A stretch of 64,000 nucleotides of DNA from Ciona savignyi (lineage: Eukaryota; Chordata; Ascidiacea; Phlebobranchia; Cionidae): positions 247,383 through 311,382 of the forward strand of contig CH003270.1 of assembly GCA_000149265.1 (NCBI GenBank), read 5' to 3'. This document shows positions 36,177-46,058 of the stretch, piece by piece. The notes beneath the pieces are model-generated. The model was not told the origin of the DNA. It was given only the letters and a program-made list of their open reading frames with translations, and made no database searches. Within the stretch, counting starts at the first letter, position 1; each line of letters begins with the position of its first letter. Both the position numbers and the translations under genes were made by a program.

Positions 36177-36478
36177 AGGGGGAACTGGAAGTCAATTTTA
36201 AGAATATCTTAATAAATGGAAAAAAATACGCTGATTTCAAAAATCAAATCAGTTTTTTCCAATATTTTTTTGTTAAAGAGTTATGAGCAAATATGCATTT
36301 CATTTTATGTTAGGGGATTTCCCGTATTACGTCATTGACGTTGTTGAGATTTTGTGCCTATATGAATTGTATACAATCATGTGCCAGTTTAAAGGTGAAT
36401 TAGTAACAGAAGCGCCTGCAGGAGCGTTGTATTTTCGTTTTTTTATGGAGACTTAGCATAACACTTGTCATATAGCCT
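36177..36478 (+). repeat. Left terminal inverted repeat
   Basis: About 300 bp, complementary to 37871-38170. It ends at acttgtcatatagcct. Differences are a handful of substitutions and small indels, for example agaagcgcctgcagg versus the partner's shorter version. Confidence 0.88.
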
Positions 36479-36615
36479 ATATCAACCCCTAGACTACAAA
36501 CTGAGAGTGTGAAAGATTTGGTATACATATGCATAGAAGTTGTAACAAATTTTTTTTGTTTTCTTTATTTCTAGGGTAAATTTAAGTTAATGTTGTAACA
36601 CCAAAATGGATAACA

Positions 36616-36969
36616 GTGAGTTTTCAGCATTCTGGCATGGATGAAAGAAGTTTTATTGTACACAATAAAACAACACAAATTCAGTCATATGCGTTTGAAC
36701 CAAGGAAAATGTCTGAAAGTATCTTTAAAGATGCAAGCCCCATAAAAGAAAATGTTTATTTGGAAACATTACCTATTGACATGACTTGGTGCCGTTGCAA
36801 AAACTGTATTCTTATGGACACACCGCAAGAATGTTTATGCTGGATGAATGTACATGCATTTGTGCACAAAATAACACCAGACTGGACTTGCATTACTAAA
36901 AGCCCTTATTTTTCAATTATCTGCTTGGATAAAGAAGTTCTTGAAGTTGCACTTGATGTACTGGGTTGA
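36616..36969 (+). CDS. P2X7 cytoplasmic-domain-like ORF
   Basis: An open frame of 117 codons. Residues 50-115 show WCRCKNCILM, then a TPQECLCW segment, then CITKSPYFSIICLD and VLEVALDVL. This is the cysteine/tryptophan pattern of the intracellular C-terminal zinc-binding domain of P2X purinoceptor 7, which in many invertebrates occurs as a stand-alone or transposon-linked domain. The usual CC pair reads CW here. It has no membrane segment, so it is not a channel. It overlaps the 3' end of the THAP gene on the opposite strand by about 60 bp. Whether it starts at this ATG or is spliced to something else is unknown. Confidence 0.6.
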   Translation: MSFQHSGMDERSFIVHNKTTQIQSYAFEPRKMSESIFKDASPIKENVYLETLPIDMTWCRCKNCILMDTPQECLCWMNVHAFVHKITPDWTCITKSPYFSIICLDKEVLEVALDVLG

Positions 36970-37310
36970 TCACTATGTTTAAAATCATAATCAGAAAAAT
37001 TAAAAATTGTTGGAACTGTATTTTTCACCAAGCGGTTTGTTTTCATCATCTTGGCCACTCCATTGGAGTCAAATACAATGTTACTATGACAATCCTTGTC
37101 ACAAATATGTGCACTACACACTGCGGTTTTTTTTCCAGGTAGTTTAGAACGCTTGCATTGTTATATCCATTGCTTCATCCGTTTTTTGTCGTTGTGAGGA
37201 AATCGATGGAAGAGCACAGGTGGATTGGAATTTCGTGTGCTGTTATAGAAATTTGTACATCCCGGAGCAAAACAATATTCCTTCCTTCTCAGTGGCTTAA
37301 CTTTAGGCAT
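36906..37310 (-). pseudogene. THAP-domain protein, one in-frame stop
   Basis: From ATG at 37310 the frame reads MPKVKPLRRKEYCFAPGC, then a PPVLFHRFP segment, KQWI, a TAA stop (near 37161), then AVCSAHIC and TVPTIF. This is the C2CH zinc-dependent THAP DNA-binding domain with its invariant Trp, Pro and the closing AVPTIF-like motif. It is followed by about 35 serine/threonine-rich residues to a TAA at 36908-36906. THAP domains recognise the ends of P, Kolobok and related transposons. Only the stop breaks it; the rest is intact, so the loss may be recent, or the stop may be removed by splicing. Confidence 0.8.
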
Positions 37311-37870
37311 TTTACGATATCTAATAAAAAGAACTAAATTGGAAAAGTGGTATATTCTTATTAACTTATTTGGGTAGTTAAGTAGAGATCTATTATATAT
37401 ATTCTTCCTTTACGTATCTGAGTGCTTGCTGTGTACTTATTGTCGGACTACACATCGGCTACTGTGGATTAACTGGTTTATGCAATAAGTGGTATTCTCA
37501 ACCAGTAGGCTAATGCTCAGTCAATAACAGCAGCCATTAAATGCATCACATACACAACAGCAAAACATTATACAAACAGCCAAGGTAAACCATGAAAGAA
37601 ATAGGCTTTTCCCACCGCATAGTCTAGCCTTTGCTTGATGGCTGGTTTATTTCTATAAATTGCTGGCAGTTACAGTTTAATGCATTCTGTTCTAGTTTTC
37701 TTGTTCTGTGTTCACTTTTATAATTTATGATATAAATTGCTAAGACTTATTATTCTAAAGTCATTTAAATACGAGACCTGTATACCTTAGCATTCAGCTT
37801 AGGTCCAGGACCGTGCAGGCCTTAATGACCGCGCTTAAAGTAAGCTGTCACCATGTACATTGGTTCAGTA

Positions 37871-38170
37871 AGGCTATATGACAAGTGTTATGCTAAGTCT
37901 CCATAAAAAAACGAAAATACAACGCTCCTGCAGGCGATTATGTTACTAATTCACCTCTAAACTGGCACATGATTGTAAACAATTCATATAGGCACGAAAT
38001 CTCAACAACGTCAATGACGTAATACGGGAAATCCCCTAACATAAAATGAAATGCATATTTGCTCATAACTCTTTAACAAAAAAATATTGGAAGAAACTGA
38101 TTTGATTTTTGAAATCAGCGTATTTTTTTTCATTTATTAAGATATTCTTAAAATCGACTTCAGTTCCCCT
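37871..38170 (-). repeat. Right terminal inverted repeat
   Basis: Inverse partner of 36177-36478, starting aggctatatgacaag and ending AGTTCCCCT just before TTAA. Confidence 0.88.
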
Positions 38171-38415
38171 TTAAAGTGTCCATAATGCTATATAATTCTA
38201 CCGTTGACTTTTTATGCTGCATATAATATTTAGCTTACTTTAACTATTGGGGGTTTACTTCGCGCATCCAACCTGCTTGCTTGTTTGTGAATGTATGTTA
38301 GAATTCTCACTAAATACCACAGTTAACAATGACATATTTCATTACAAACCCAAATCTTGTTAAACACAATAGAAATCGACATAATATTCATTCCAAAACC
38401 ACATTTTATCCGAAC

Positions 38416-38541
38416 CTTCCCGGGTTGAAGTTGTAGGATTCTCTTTACATCTTCAGGACGATCATGAGAATACACTACCCATGATGTTGGCCATTTAGCA
38501 CGATCATATTTTGTCCCCCGATAATCATCTACAACCAACTC
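38416..38541 (-). CDS. NLR gene, exon D1
   Basis: A 126-bp open exon (42 codons) after acceptor ttttctcag. It starts ELVVDDYRG and ends ILQLQPGK. The middle has a tryptophan-rich segment (KWPTSWVVYSHDRPEDV) unlike a canonical LRR. The proposed donor is AAG|GTTCGG. Read-through would add about 30 codons before a TAA. Phase 0 at both ends is kept if the donor is right. It is unrecognised as a family. Confidence 0.6.
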
Positions 38542-39439
38542 CTGAGAAAATAGAATATTCAAGTTATAAACCAGATGAAGCATATGTACCGATTGTGACT
38601 CTAATTTACTACTAAACTCCGCCCCCTATAATTACAGCACTATTTTATCACAGATTGTAATTGCATTTCAGTTAGTAGAAATGCTATAAAAACCTTATAC
38701 TTTATTCTTTATATTTTAATATTCTTAATTGAAGGGATAGCCAATAAATAAACAAATGTATTAGACTACATGTTATTTCACTTTGTATCATTAGCCCGTT
38801 TAAACCACTTAACGGAGCTATTGTGGTGAGTTGTATGTGAGTGAGATGTTCCTTCGATTGTGGTAGACACCAATAATCCGCATTGTAGAATGACGTTGTG
38901 GTCGACATTTTTTGCTAATTTTTTTGCCAGGCACAAGGAATCAACCAACGACCGTTAGTTGGTTTAGTTGTCACTGATATTTCGGAAATAGATTACACAG
39001 TTTAATAAACTAAGTTATTAAGGAAGTGATTGCAATTAGATAAATAATATTAATTTAAAATACCCAAGTTTACTCGACTAAACACTGTTTTCATTTGGAA
39101 TCATGTGTCACACAAAACAAGAAGCTTCATTACAATTCAGTCACCAGTTGTTCATATATGTGTCTACATGATCGAACTGGTTAGATCGATCGGAGACACG
39201 AGATTATTATTTAATATCTAGCGTAATCATAATCAACTTTGTTAACCTAGAGCAACATACTGCTTTCACACCATGTCGGAATGTCCATACAAAATAAAGC
39301 TTCAAATTCAAATTAATATGATTGAATTATTGTTTTATTCTAAAAATTTGATATAAAGTGCTATGTGGAACAATTTACTTTTACTTTAAAGTGATTATAA
39401 TTCACAATTAAAATATTATAAAACATACATATAATTCTG
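38542..39439. other. Intron between C1 and D1, lower part
   Basis: Bases 38545-38790 match 32055-32300 and 27390-27560. A degraded SINE-like block lies at about 38793-38885 (inverted; ggtagacaccaataatccgc). No gene was seen. Confidence 0.5.
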
Positions 39440-40365
39440 TAATATTTGTAAGAATTGTTAACCACAATTTGTATTTTATACATTGAGTATGTAGTTCGTT
39501 TCTGTTAGCATAAACGCATGGGTCTCATACTTATCAAACCAATCTTCTTTTCCATGTGTAGATATTAAAACAGAATAATCGTATTAGGTTTATTAACATT
39601 TCTCCACAAGAGTTTTAAAGTAAAGCTTTTTTTCAAGCGCTGTATTGAAATGAAGCTAAACTCCTAAAACAGCTCGATTTAGTTTTTCATAGCTTCGGGG
39701 AATATCCCATTGGCTAACGGTCCACCATTTAACCAAATCTGATCAAAATTAGAGCAGCCGTTTAACCCCTATGCCCTTAAAGCTAATTTTTTAGAAAAAA
39801 ATATGTGTTTTGTTTTTTATAGTCTCAGGGGAATTTCCCTAGATTTATCACCCACAATTTTGGCTTCTGCATATCTAGACCATATTATCTAATGAATGAC
39901 AAATTTTCATTCCGATTCCATTACTCGTTCTGGTAGATGCCGGTGCGCCATGCATGCCTCTCACAATCATGATTTGAGCACAAATCTTATTTTTAGGCTA
40001 TTTCCCTGGATATTGCTTTATTTTTTTAAGTGATAAACCGTGATTAATGCATTTACATTTCACCGAATCAAATTGGAGCAGCCGTTTAAACGCTATGCCC
40101 AAAAAGTTTATTTTTTTATAAAAAAAACGTTTTGGTTTTTAACGTCCCAGGAGAATTTCTCTGGATTTATTACCTAACATTTTGTTTTCTGCATATCTAC
40201 ACAATATTGCCTAAGAAATGACCAAGTTTCATTGCGATACCAATATTACTTCTAGTAGATGTCGGGGCGACATGCGATGCCTATCAAAGGTTTGACGAAA
40301 AATAAAAAAAAGGTAAAAACGGAGAATATGTGAGCAAATTTTTCAAATGGAACCCATAATAATAG
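39440..40365 (-). repeat. Second locus of the 335-bp repeat element (minus orientation)
   Basis: Reverse complement of sequence at 1862-3650 with about two units. Copies of the palindrome-containing block lie near 39830 and 40150, and of the gtcggggcgacatg block near 40262, with its degraded partner near 39945. The terminal atgggtccc-type block is at about 40345-40358. The far end (caaattgtggtt... ) is at about 39455-39535. It is inserted in the C1-D1 intron of unit 1 only. Confidence 0.7.
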
Positions 40366-40495
40366 CGATGCGCACAATTTAAATTCCGACTGAAACGAAT
40401 AATTTGCATTTCGTCCCATCACCACTTGTTACCTTTCCACATATGTTTATCTATATTTAATATCCTTGCCGTTTTAATTAAAAAGTAAAACTTAC

Positions 40496-40648
40496 CGAAG
40501 AAAGTTGTTGAACAGCTTCACGTAAGATGATGCGACTTTGTATGGATATCATCCGCTCGTCAATTTGTAGACGGTTGACTTTATGCAAACAATCGGCCAA
40601 ACAACTTGCTGCGTTCTCATCAAAATCAGATTGAATATCTAACACAAC
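40496..40648 (-). CDS. NLR gene, LRR exon C1
   Basis: A 153-bp phase-0 exon between acceptor cttgttgcag and donor TCG|GTAAGT. It encodes VLDIQSDFDENAASCLADCL and ends EAVQQLSS. It is the first C exon of the gene. The Gypsy element lies in the intron just upstream, only about 230 bp from this acceptor. Confidence 0.8.
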
Positions 40649-40880
40649 CTGCAACAAGGATAAGGAGGTAATTTATATAAATATAAGCTATCATACGATT
40701 ATAATAATAAATTATGCTTCGCACCAGTATCACGCTTGACGCTTGGGATGTATATAGTAAATATTCCAATCTTAATAATCGAAAATCATAAAATTGGTTT
40801 ATTTCCATCATGTTACCTCTATTTGATACAAATATAGCCTGGAATTTATAGTAAAACAGTGTAACGAATATATAAGGTGT

Positions 40881-41060
40881 TATGGCGTCATGTGATATAC
40901 ATGACTAGTTGTGTGATCAACCGTATAATTTATGACGTGTTGCCCTTTTTCCTACGTTAACTGTGCCGTCCATTTCTCTTGTCATTAACTTCAGATCGCC
41001 GACTAGTAAACAACTATTGTGTTTAGCTCCGAGTGATTTGTACCAGTTGTCGGCGCTACA
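40881..41060 (+). repeat. 5' LTR of Gypsy element
   Basis: The shared block with 44342-44521 starts TATGGCGTCA and ends GGCGCTACA. The 5' end does not show the usual TG in both copies, so the true border may be a few bases to the left (TGTTATGG) with the 3' copy altered. Confidence 0.88.
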
Positions 41061-41239
41061 GATTGGTGACCCCGAGACACAGCAGGAATACTTACTGTAG
41101 CAAGAATTGGCAGAGAACGACATAGGCTTACAGGCCATTGCACTGAAACTACCTACATTTTGGACCAGACAACCAAGTCTTTGGTTTCAGCAAACCAAAG
41201 CTCAGTTCGCCTGGAAAAACATTGTGTTTTTTTCATTAT

Positions 41240-42923
41240 CGCTTTGGAGAAAAGGCCCGCTGTTGTAAAGCACCTTGCTCGTACCAGGGAAACGACACAG
41301 GCAGTCGTCATTAATGGCTGCGACTTCCGGCATTCCATCCAGCCTGTTTGTTGTTTTTGATCGCGAATCTTGCCGTAACTTTCTGGTTGACCCGGGTGCA
41401 GAGGTTAGTGTGTTACCGCCGACGGCACAGGAGTGCCGTTTTAAGCCACAGGGACAAACTCTTCTTGCGGCGAATTGCAGCGCAATAAAGACATACGGAT
41501 GGAAGACGGTGCACTTAGATTTTGCTGCCGGTAAGTTTGCATGGAAATTTATGTTGGCTGACGTATCGCGTCCATTACTTGGTGCGGATTTCCTTCGTGC
41601 TCATGCATTAATACTAGACTTACTGCATTGACGCCTTTTTAGCGCGAGTTCGTCTACTAGCATTCCTCTTAACACAGCTTCAATACTTAACATCATAGCC
41701 GTAACGGAAAAAAGGTACTCGCAGCTGTTGGGAGAATTTCCCACTATTACAACTCAACATTTCTCTCAAGCAAGACCCGTACATGGTGTTCAGCTATATC
41801 GCAACCAAAGGTCGCCCAGTTCATTCTCGAGCCCGCCGTTTGTCACCTGAGAAATTATGCAGGCAAAACGAGAATTTCAGAAGATGGAAGAACTCGGAAT
41901 CATTCGACGTTCTTCAAGCCCCTTTGCATCACCTTTGCACATGGTACCCAAAGCGTCCGGAGGCTGGCGACCCTGTGGTGACTACCGCCGAGTTAATGCA
42001 GCAACCGAACCGGACAGGTATTCGATTCCCCATATACATAATTTTTCTGCTCGTCTAGCAGGTTCAAAAATTGTTTCTTAAGTTGATTTAACCAGAGGGT
42101 ACCATCAGGTCCCAGCCGCTGTGGAAGATATTCCAAAAACTGCCGTAATCACTCCGTTCGGATTGTTCGAGTTCCTCCGCATGCCTTTTGGTTTGAAAAA
42201 CGATTCCCAAACATTTCAGCGGCTAATAGACACTGTGTTCCAATCTCTTGAATTAGCTTTTGTTTACTTAGATGATATCTTAGTATCCAGTCGTTTAACT
42301 GAAGAACATCAAGACCACCTAAAACTATTGTTCCAGAAGCTCGCCAGCCACGGGTTAGTCATTAATGTTTCAAAATGTCAATTCCGCGTATCCGAAATTA
42401 TTTTTTTTGGTCATCACGTTACTACGCATGGTGCAACACCGCTTACGGAGAAGGTTGAAGCCGTAAGTCAGTTTTCGCCAACTTCCACAGTAAAAGGTTT
42501 ACAAGAATTTGCTGAGATGATAATTTTTACCACCGGTTCATCCCAGGGGCAGCAAAAATAATAAAGCCAATCTATGCAGCATTTACAGGAACAACCAAGA
42601 AGGACCTTGTGTGGACCGACTCACTACACTTTGCGTTCCAGAGTGCCACGACATACCTTGCCAATGCCACTCTGCCTTACCACCCACTTACTAATACAAC
42701 AACTGCCGTTGATGCTTCAGGGACAGCTGTTGGTGCTGCCCTTGAACAGTGGATCGATGGTACATGGAAGCCAATTGCATTTTTCAGCCGACACCTTAGG
42801 ACGCCAGAACTAAAATACAGTGCTTTTGACCGCGAACTCCTCGCACTGTACTCTTCAATGCGACATTTTCGATACTTTCTTGAAGGAAGAGTATTTGTTG
42901 CGTACACTGATCATCAGCCGTAA
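41240..42923 (+). pseudogene. Gypsy protease, reverse transcriptase and RNase H remnants
   Basis: Protease: 41275-41631, with FLVDPGAEVSVLPP (active-site DTG altered to DPG) and the flap/second motif LLGADFL. RT: a frameshift near 41855, then one frame 41857-42561 broken by a single TAA at 42079-42081, with [24 protein letters not shown] and the catalytic YLDD box. RNase H: a frameshift near 42540, then 42609-42923 with TTTAVDASGTAVGAALEQW and AYTDHQP. Catalytic RT residues persist, but the ORF is no longer continuous. Confidence 0.85.
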
Positions 42924-43205
42924 ACTTTCGCATTTACTAAAGTTTCAGAACCATGGTCCGCACGCCAACAACGGCACCTCAGTTACATATCGAAATTTAC
43001 AACTGACGTCCGGCACATCCAAGGAAAAAACAATCATGTCGCAGACGCACTTTTCCGGTCATTTCCAACCACGAACCAAACAGTCCTTGGATTTTATTTC
43101 CATGGCAGAGGATCAGCGTGAACCAGAGATGCAAGAATACCGCAAGGAAATGTCTCTGCAGCTTGAAGAGGTGCGACTGGCAGAAACAGAAGTGACCTAT
43201 GTGAC

Positions 43206-44105
43206 ATGTCAACAGGTTACCCCAGACTTTTAGTACCATTATCATGGCGCAAGAGGGTTTTTAACTTTAATTACGGTTTGTCGCTCCCCTCTTTTCGCTC
43301 GACTCACAAACTCGTTGCAGCGAAATTTGTCTGGCTTGGAATGCAAAAACAAGTTGGAGAGTGGGCAAAGCAATGCATCGGTTGTCAAAAAGCGAAAATT
43401 CAAGAACATGTAAGGTCAGCGTTATCAGAGTATACCCCCACAAACGAACGTTTCCATAGCCTCAATTTGGACATTGTTGGGCCGTTACCTTCATCTCAGG
43501 GGAAAACTTTTTTGCTGACAATCGTGGACCGGTTCACTAGATGGCCAGAGGCGATTCCTATGGAAAATGCAACTATTGGTAAATGTGTGAGAGTTTTTTT
43601 ATCCCACTGGGTGGCCAGGTTTGGCGTACCTTCTCACTTAAAAAGTGATCGAGACCCACAATTTACTTCAGAGTTCTGATCTGCCTTCAACGAGACACTG
43701 GGAGTAAAGCTTTACCGCACAATGAGCTATCATCCTCAAGCAAACGGTTTAGTTGAGAGGTTTCACCGACATTTAGAAAGCGCACTCATGGCTCGGCTGG
43801 TCGATTCAAACTGGGATGATGCACTGCAGTGGGTGCTCTTGGGAATCCGCACAGCACCCAAGGAGGACTTAAAGTGCTCTTCAGCAGAGTTGGTATATGG
43901 CTCACCACTAACGGTACCAGGTGATTTTATTCAACATACAAATGATACGCCTTTCCCCACAGTTGTCCTGCAGAAACTACATGAGCAAATCCAGTTCAGT
44001 TCAGCTCCAATGTCCCGACATGCCCTTATCACCTCGTCAGTTTCACCAGTTTTAAGCTCCAGCCCATTTGTGTTTATACAAAGGACTCTCACCACCCGCC
44101 TTTAA
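43206..44105 (+). pseudogene. Gypsy integrase
   Basis: The zinc-binding region retains CIGCQKAK, though the first histidine position is altered (LSLPSFRSTHK). The core follows with LDIVGPLPSSQGKTFLLTIV, SDRDPQFTSEF and a TGA at 43677-43679, then NGLVERFHRHLESAL in the same frame from 43722. All three DDE acidic residues are present. The C-terminal part decays after 44000. Confidence 0.85.
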
Positions 44106-44341
44106 CACCGCCAAACAAAGGTCCATATAAAGTTATTCAGTCTGGATCAAAAATGTTTAAGCTGGATATTGGAGGTCGAGAAGAGATTGATTGTTTCAAT
44201 CGATCGGTATAAACCAGCGCACCTTGATCTTACCCAACAACCTGTTCAGGTGGCAATACCGCGGAAAAGGGACGACCTGCACAAACTGTTACAAATTATT
44301 CATCATCAACATTCTCCGTTTCTAGGGGGGGGGGGGGGGGG

Positions 44342-44521
44342 TATGGCGTCAGGTGATATACATGACTAGTTGTGTGATCAACCGTATAATTTATGACGTG
44401 TTTCCCTTTTTCCTACATTTACTGTGCCGTTCATTTCTCTTGTCATTAACTTCAGATCGCCGACTAGTAAACAACTATTCTGCTTAGCTCCGAGTGATTT
44501 GTACTAGTTGACGGCGCTACA
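44342..44521 (+). repeat. 3' LTR of Gypsy element
   Basis: It follows the poly-G purine tract and ends GGCGCTACA before the GTGT duplicate. A (TA)n run at 44526-44543 begins just outside the element. Confidence 0.88.
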
Positions 44522-44878
44522 GTGTATATATATATATATATATGTCATGAACGTAATTTCTGTACTGCATGGAAAACCTGATTTTAACCCGAACGTACAT
44601 GCACATGTGCATAGACCTTATTACTTCGTTATTAAGATATATCAATAATAAAGATAAATTTCCAAATCGTATTAAACTCAGTCTCATTGCAGTTCTTGGA
44701 TTGGTTTATTACGTCACAACCCTTTGATGCAGTTTTCTCTTATGTCACATTTTACTCATTTAGAAAAAATATTTCGGAATATTCATTCGTTCTATCACAT
44801 ACATTTTAATTAACACCAAATGTATTCCTATTTTATCAATATTTTTTAATTTATTTATAGTGTCAACCATATTTTTAC

Positions 44879-45037
44879 CTTGTTCTGTCGATCATTGATA
44901 GCTGTGCACAAATCCAGCATACAATCGTTCAGTTGTTTGCAATCATATAACAGAAGTTTATCAATATGTTGAATATGGAAAACCAGATATTCAGCTACAT
45001 TTTCCAGCTCTGTTCCAATCAACTCTAACTTCTTGAT
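44879..45037 (-). CDS. NLR gene, LRR exon B1 (first after NACHT)
   Basis: A 159-bp phase-0 exon (53 codons) with acceptor cattctag and donor AAG|GTAAAA. It encodes IKKLELIGTELENVAEYLV and then IDKLLLYDCKQLNDCMLDLC. Two leucine-rich repeats continue directly from the end of the NACHT exon in the same phase. The downstream flank is shorter than in B2 and B3, joining quickly to sequence equivalent to 34380-34450. Confidence 0.88.
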
Positions 45038-45175
45038 CTAGAATGAAAGTTTTAAATTCTCTGTAATTGTTTTATTATTATCATTAATAAAGATGTGCAC
45101 TATGTCATTGTACATCAGTGTAATTCATATGGATATCTTGTTGTCGGAAAACTGATTTCGCTACGAAACTATTGT

Positions 45176-45352
45176 TGTTACGATCATTTTAGAGCCCGAT
45201 CCCAAGTACCTATAATTCCCGATTTCTGTGTAATCAATGAAGCATCACAGCGTCGCTGCCGATTTAAAAGGTCATAGTAATTTCAGCATTTTCTGTTCTT
45301 ACTACGTGGAAGCAGGTTTATTGATTGAGCTGTTCTATATCGCACGAAAACT
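45176..45352 (+). repeat. Truncated LTR of the BEL/Pao #1 family
   Basis: It starts TGTTACGATCATTTTAGAGC and follows the 7369-7759 LTR for about 175 bp (aattcccgatttctgtgt; gcgtcgctgcc; ctacgtgg) before diverging. It keeps the 20 bp missing from 16841-17211. It is in the first LRR intron. At 45385-45420, a 35-bp remnant of the 335-bp repeat element terminus (ttttccaaatgggacccata) follows. Confidence 0.75.
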
Positions 45353-45420
45353 AACACAAAAAACAAGAAAAAAAAACACAAAAACAAGATGTGTCCAATT
45401 TTTCCAAATGGGACCCATAA

Positions 45421-46058
45421 CTATTTCGTAATGCATATTTTATAAACTGTTGTGTAAAGAATATAGTATTAGCTGTTGTGTAATGAATGTAGTATTAGAC
45501 ATTATGTAATAATTATCATGTAGCGGTTTAATTTTCTTTGTCGCCTAGTGTGCCTTTTCTTAAGATTTATTTATTATCATCAGTTTCTGCCTGCAAACAA
45601 AAACTTTGTTTACTTTGTGTTATGTGCCTTATTAATCGTTTTACACTCACAATATTTAGAACACTTCAGTTAATTTATTAATAACCGTACGCTCGCTATG
45701 GCAAGTATTGAATATTAACCACGTTTAATAAGCTAACATCCGGGATATTACATAGACATCGTATGATAAGAAGTTATTGGAATATGGACTTTTACAGTCA
45801 CAACACTACACTTTGTATAATCGCAAAATGGATTACGTTTTTAATTGTTACCTCGGGAACGCATTAAATAATACTTGTATCAAGATTGGTTAGATAACCA
45901 GAAAACCCAATCGTTTTTGCATGTAGAAACTGATAGCGTGCAGTTAAAAACGGGTTAAAAAATAGTTGTGGTAGAAATATAATTGACAACTCTTAGTTTT
46001 AAATAAAGTTTCTTTTGAACATACTTTAACCTAAACAAATTTAATACTGTTAACTTAC
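45421..46058. other. First LRR intron, NACHT side
   Basis: AT-rich with no recognised feature. A small direct duplication lies at 45452-45500 (tgttgtgta(a/a)(a/t)gaat(a/g)tagtattag). Confidence 0.45.

Larger units (their letters stand above)
36177..38170. mobile_element. TTAA-target DNA transposon with 300-bp inverted repeats (Kolobok-like)
   Basis: The 1,994-bp element starts AGGGGGAACTGGAAGTC and ends with the inverse GACTTCAGTTCCCCT, flanked by TTAA at 36173-36176 and 38171-38174. The first 300 bp and the last 300 bp are near-perfect inverted repeats. It carries a THAP domain gene on the minus strand and a P2X7-tail-like ORF on the plus strand, but no transposase catalytic domain. TTAA targets occur in piggyBac and Kolobok; THAP-type DNA binding points to Kolobok. 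The homologous intron of unit 2 lacks it, which defines the empty site. Confidence 0.85.
40881..44521 (+). mobile_element. Gypsy (Ty3) LTR retrotransposon, gag-deleted
   Basis: 180-bp LTRs (40881-41060, 44342-44521) flank a 3.3-kb interior with protease, RT, RNase H and integrase, in Ty3/Gypsy order. GTGT flanks both ends (40877-40880, 44522-44525). A primer-binding-site candidate tggtgaccccga starts at 41064, and a 17-G tract (44325-44341) precedes the 3' LTR. Only about 200 bp precede the protease, so nearly all gag is missing. By eye the LTRs differ at about nine positions (about 5%). It is antisense in the B1-C1 intron of the NLR gene. Confidence 0.9.

Noticed and set aside
44325..44341. 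Poly-G run as assembly error
   Set aside because: A purine tract is expected directly before a 3' LTR; the exact length may be uncertain, but the feature is real in position.
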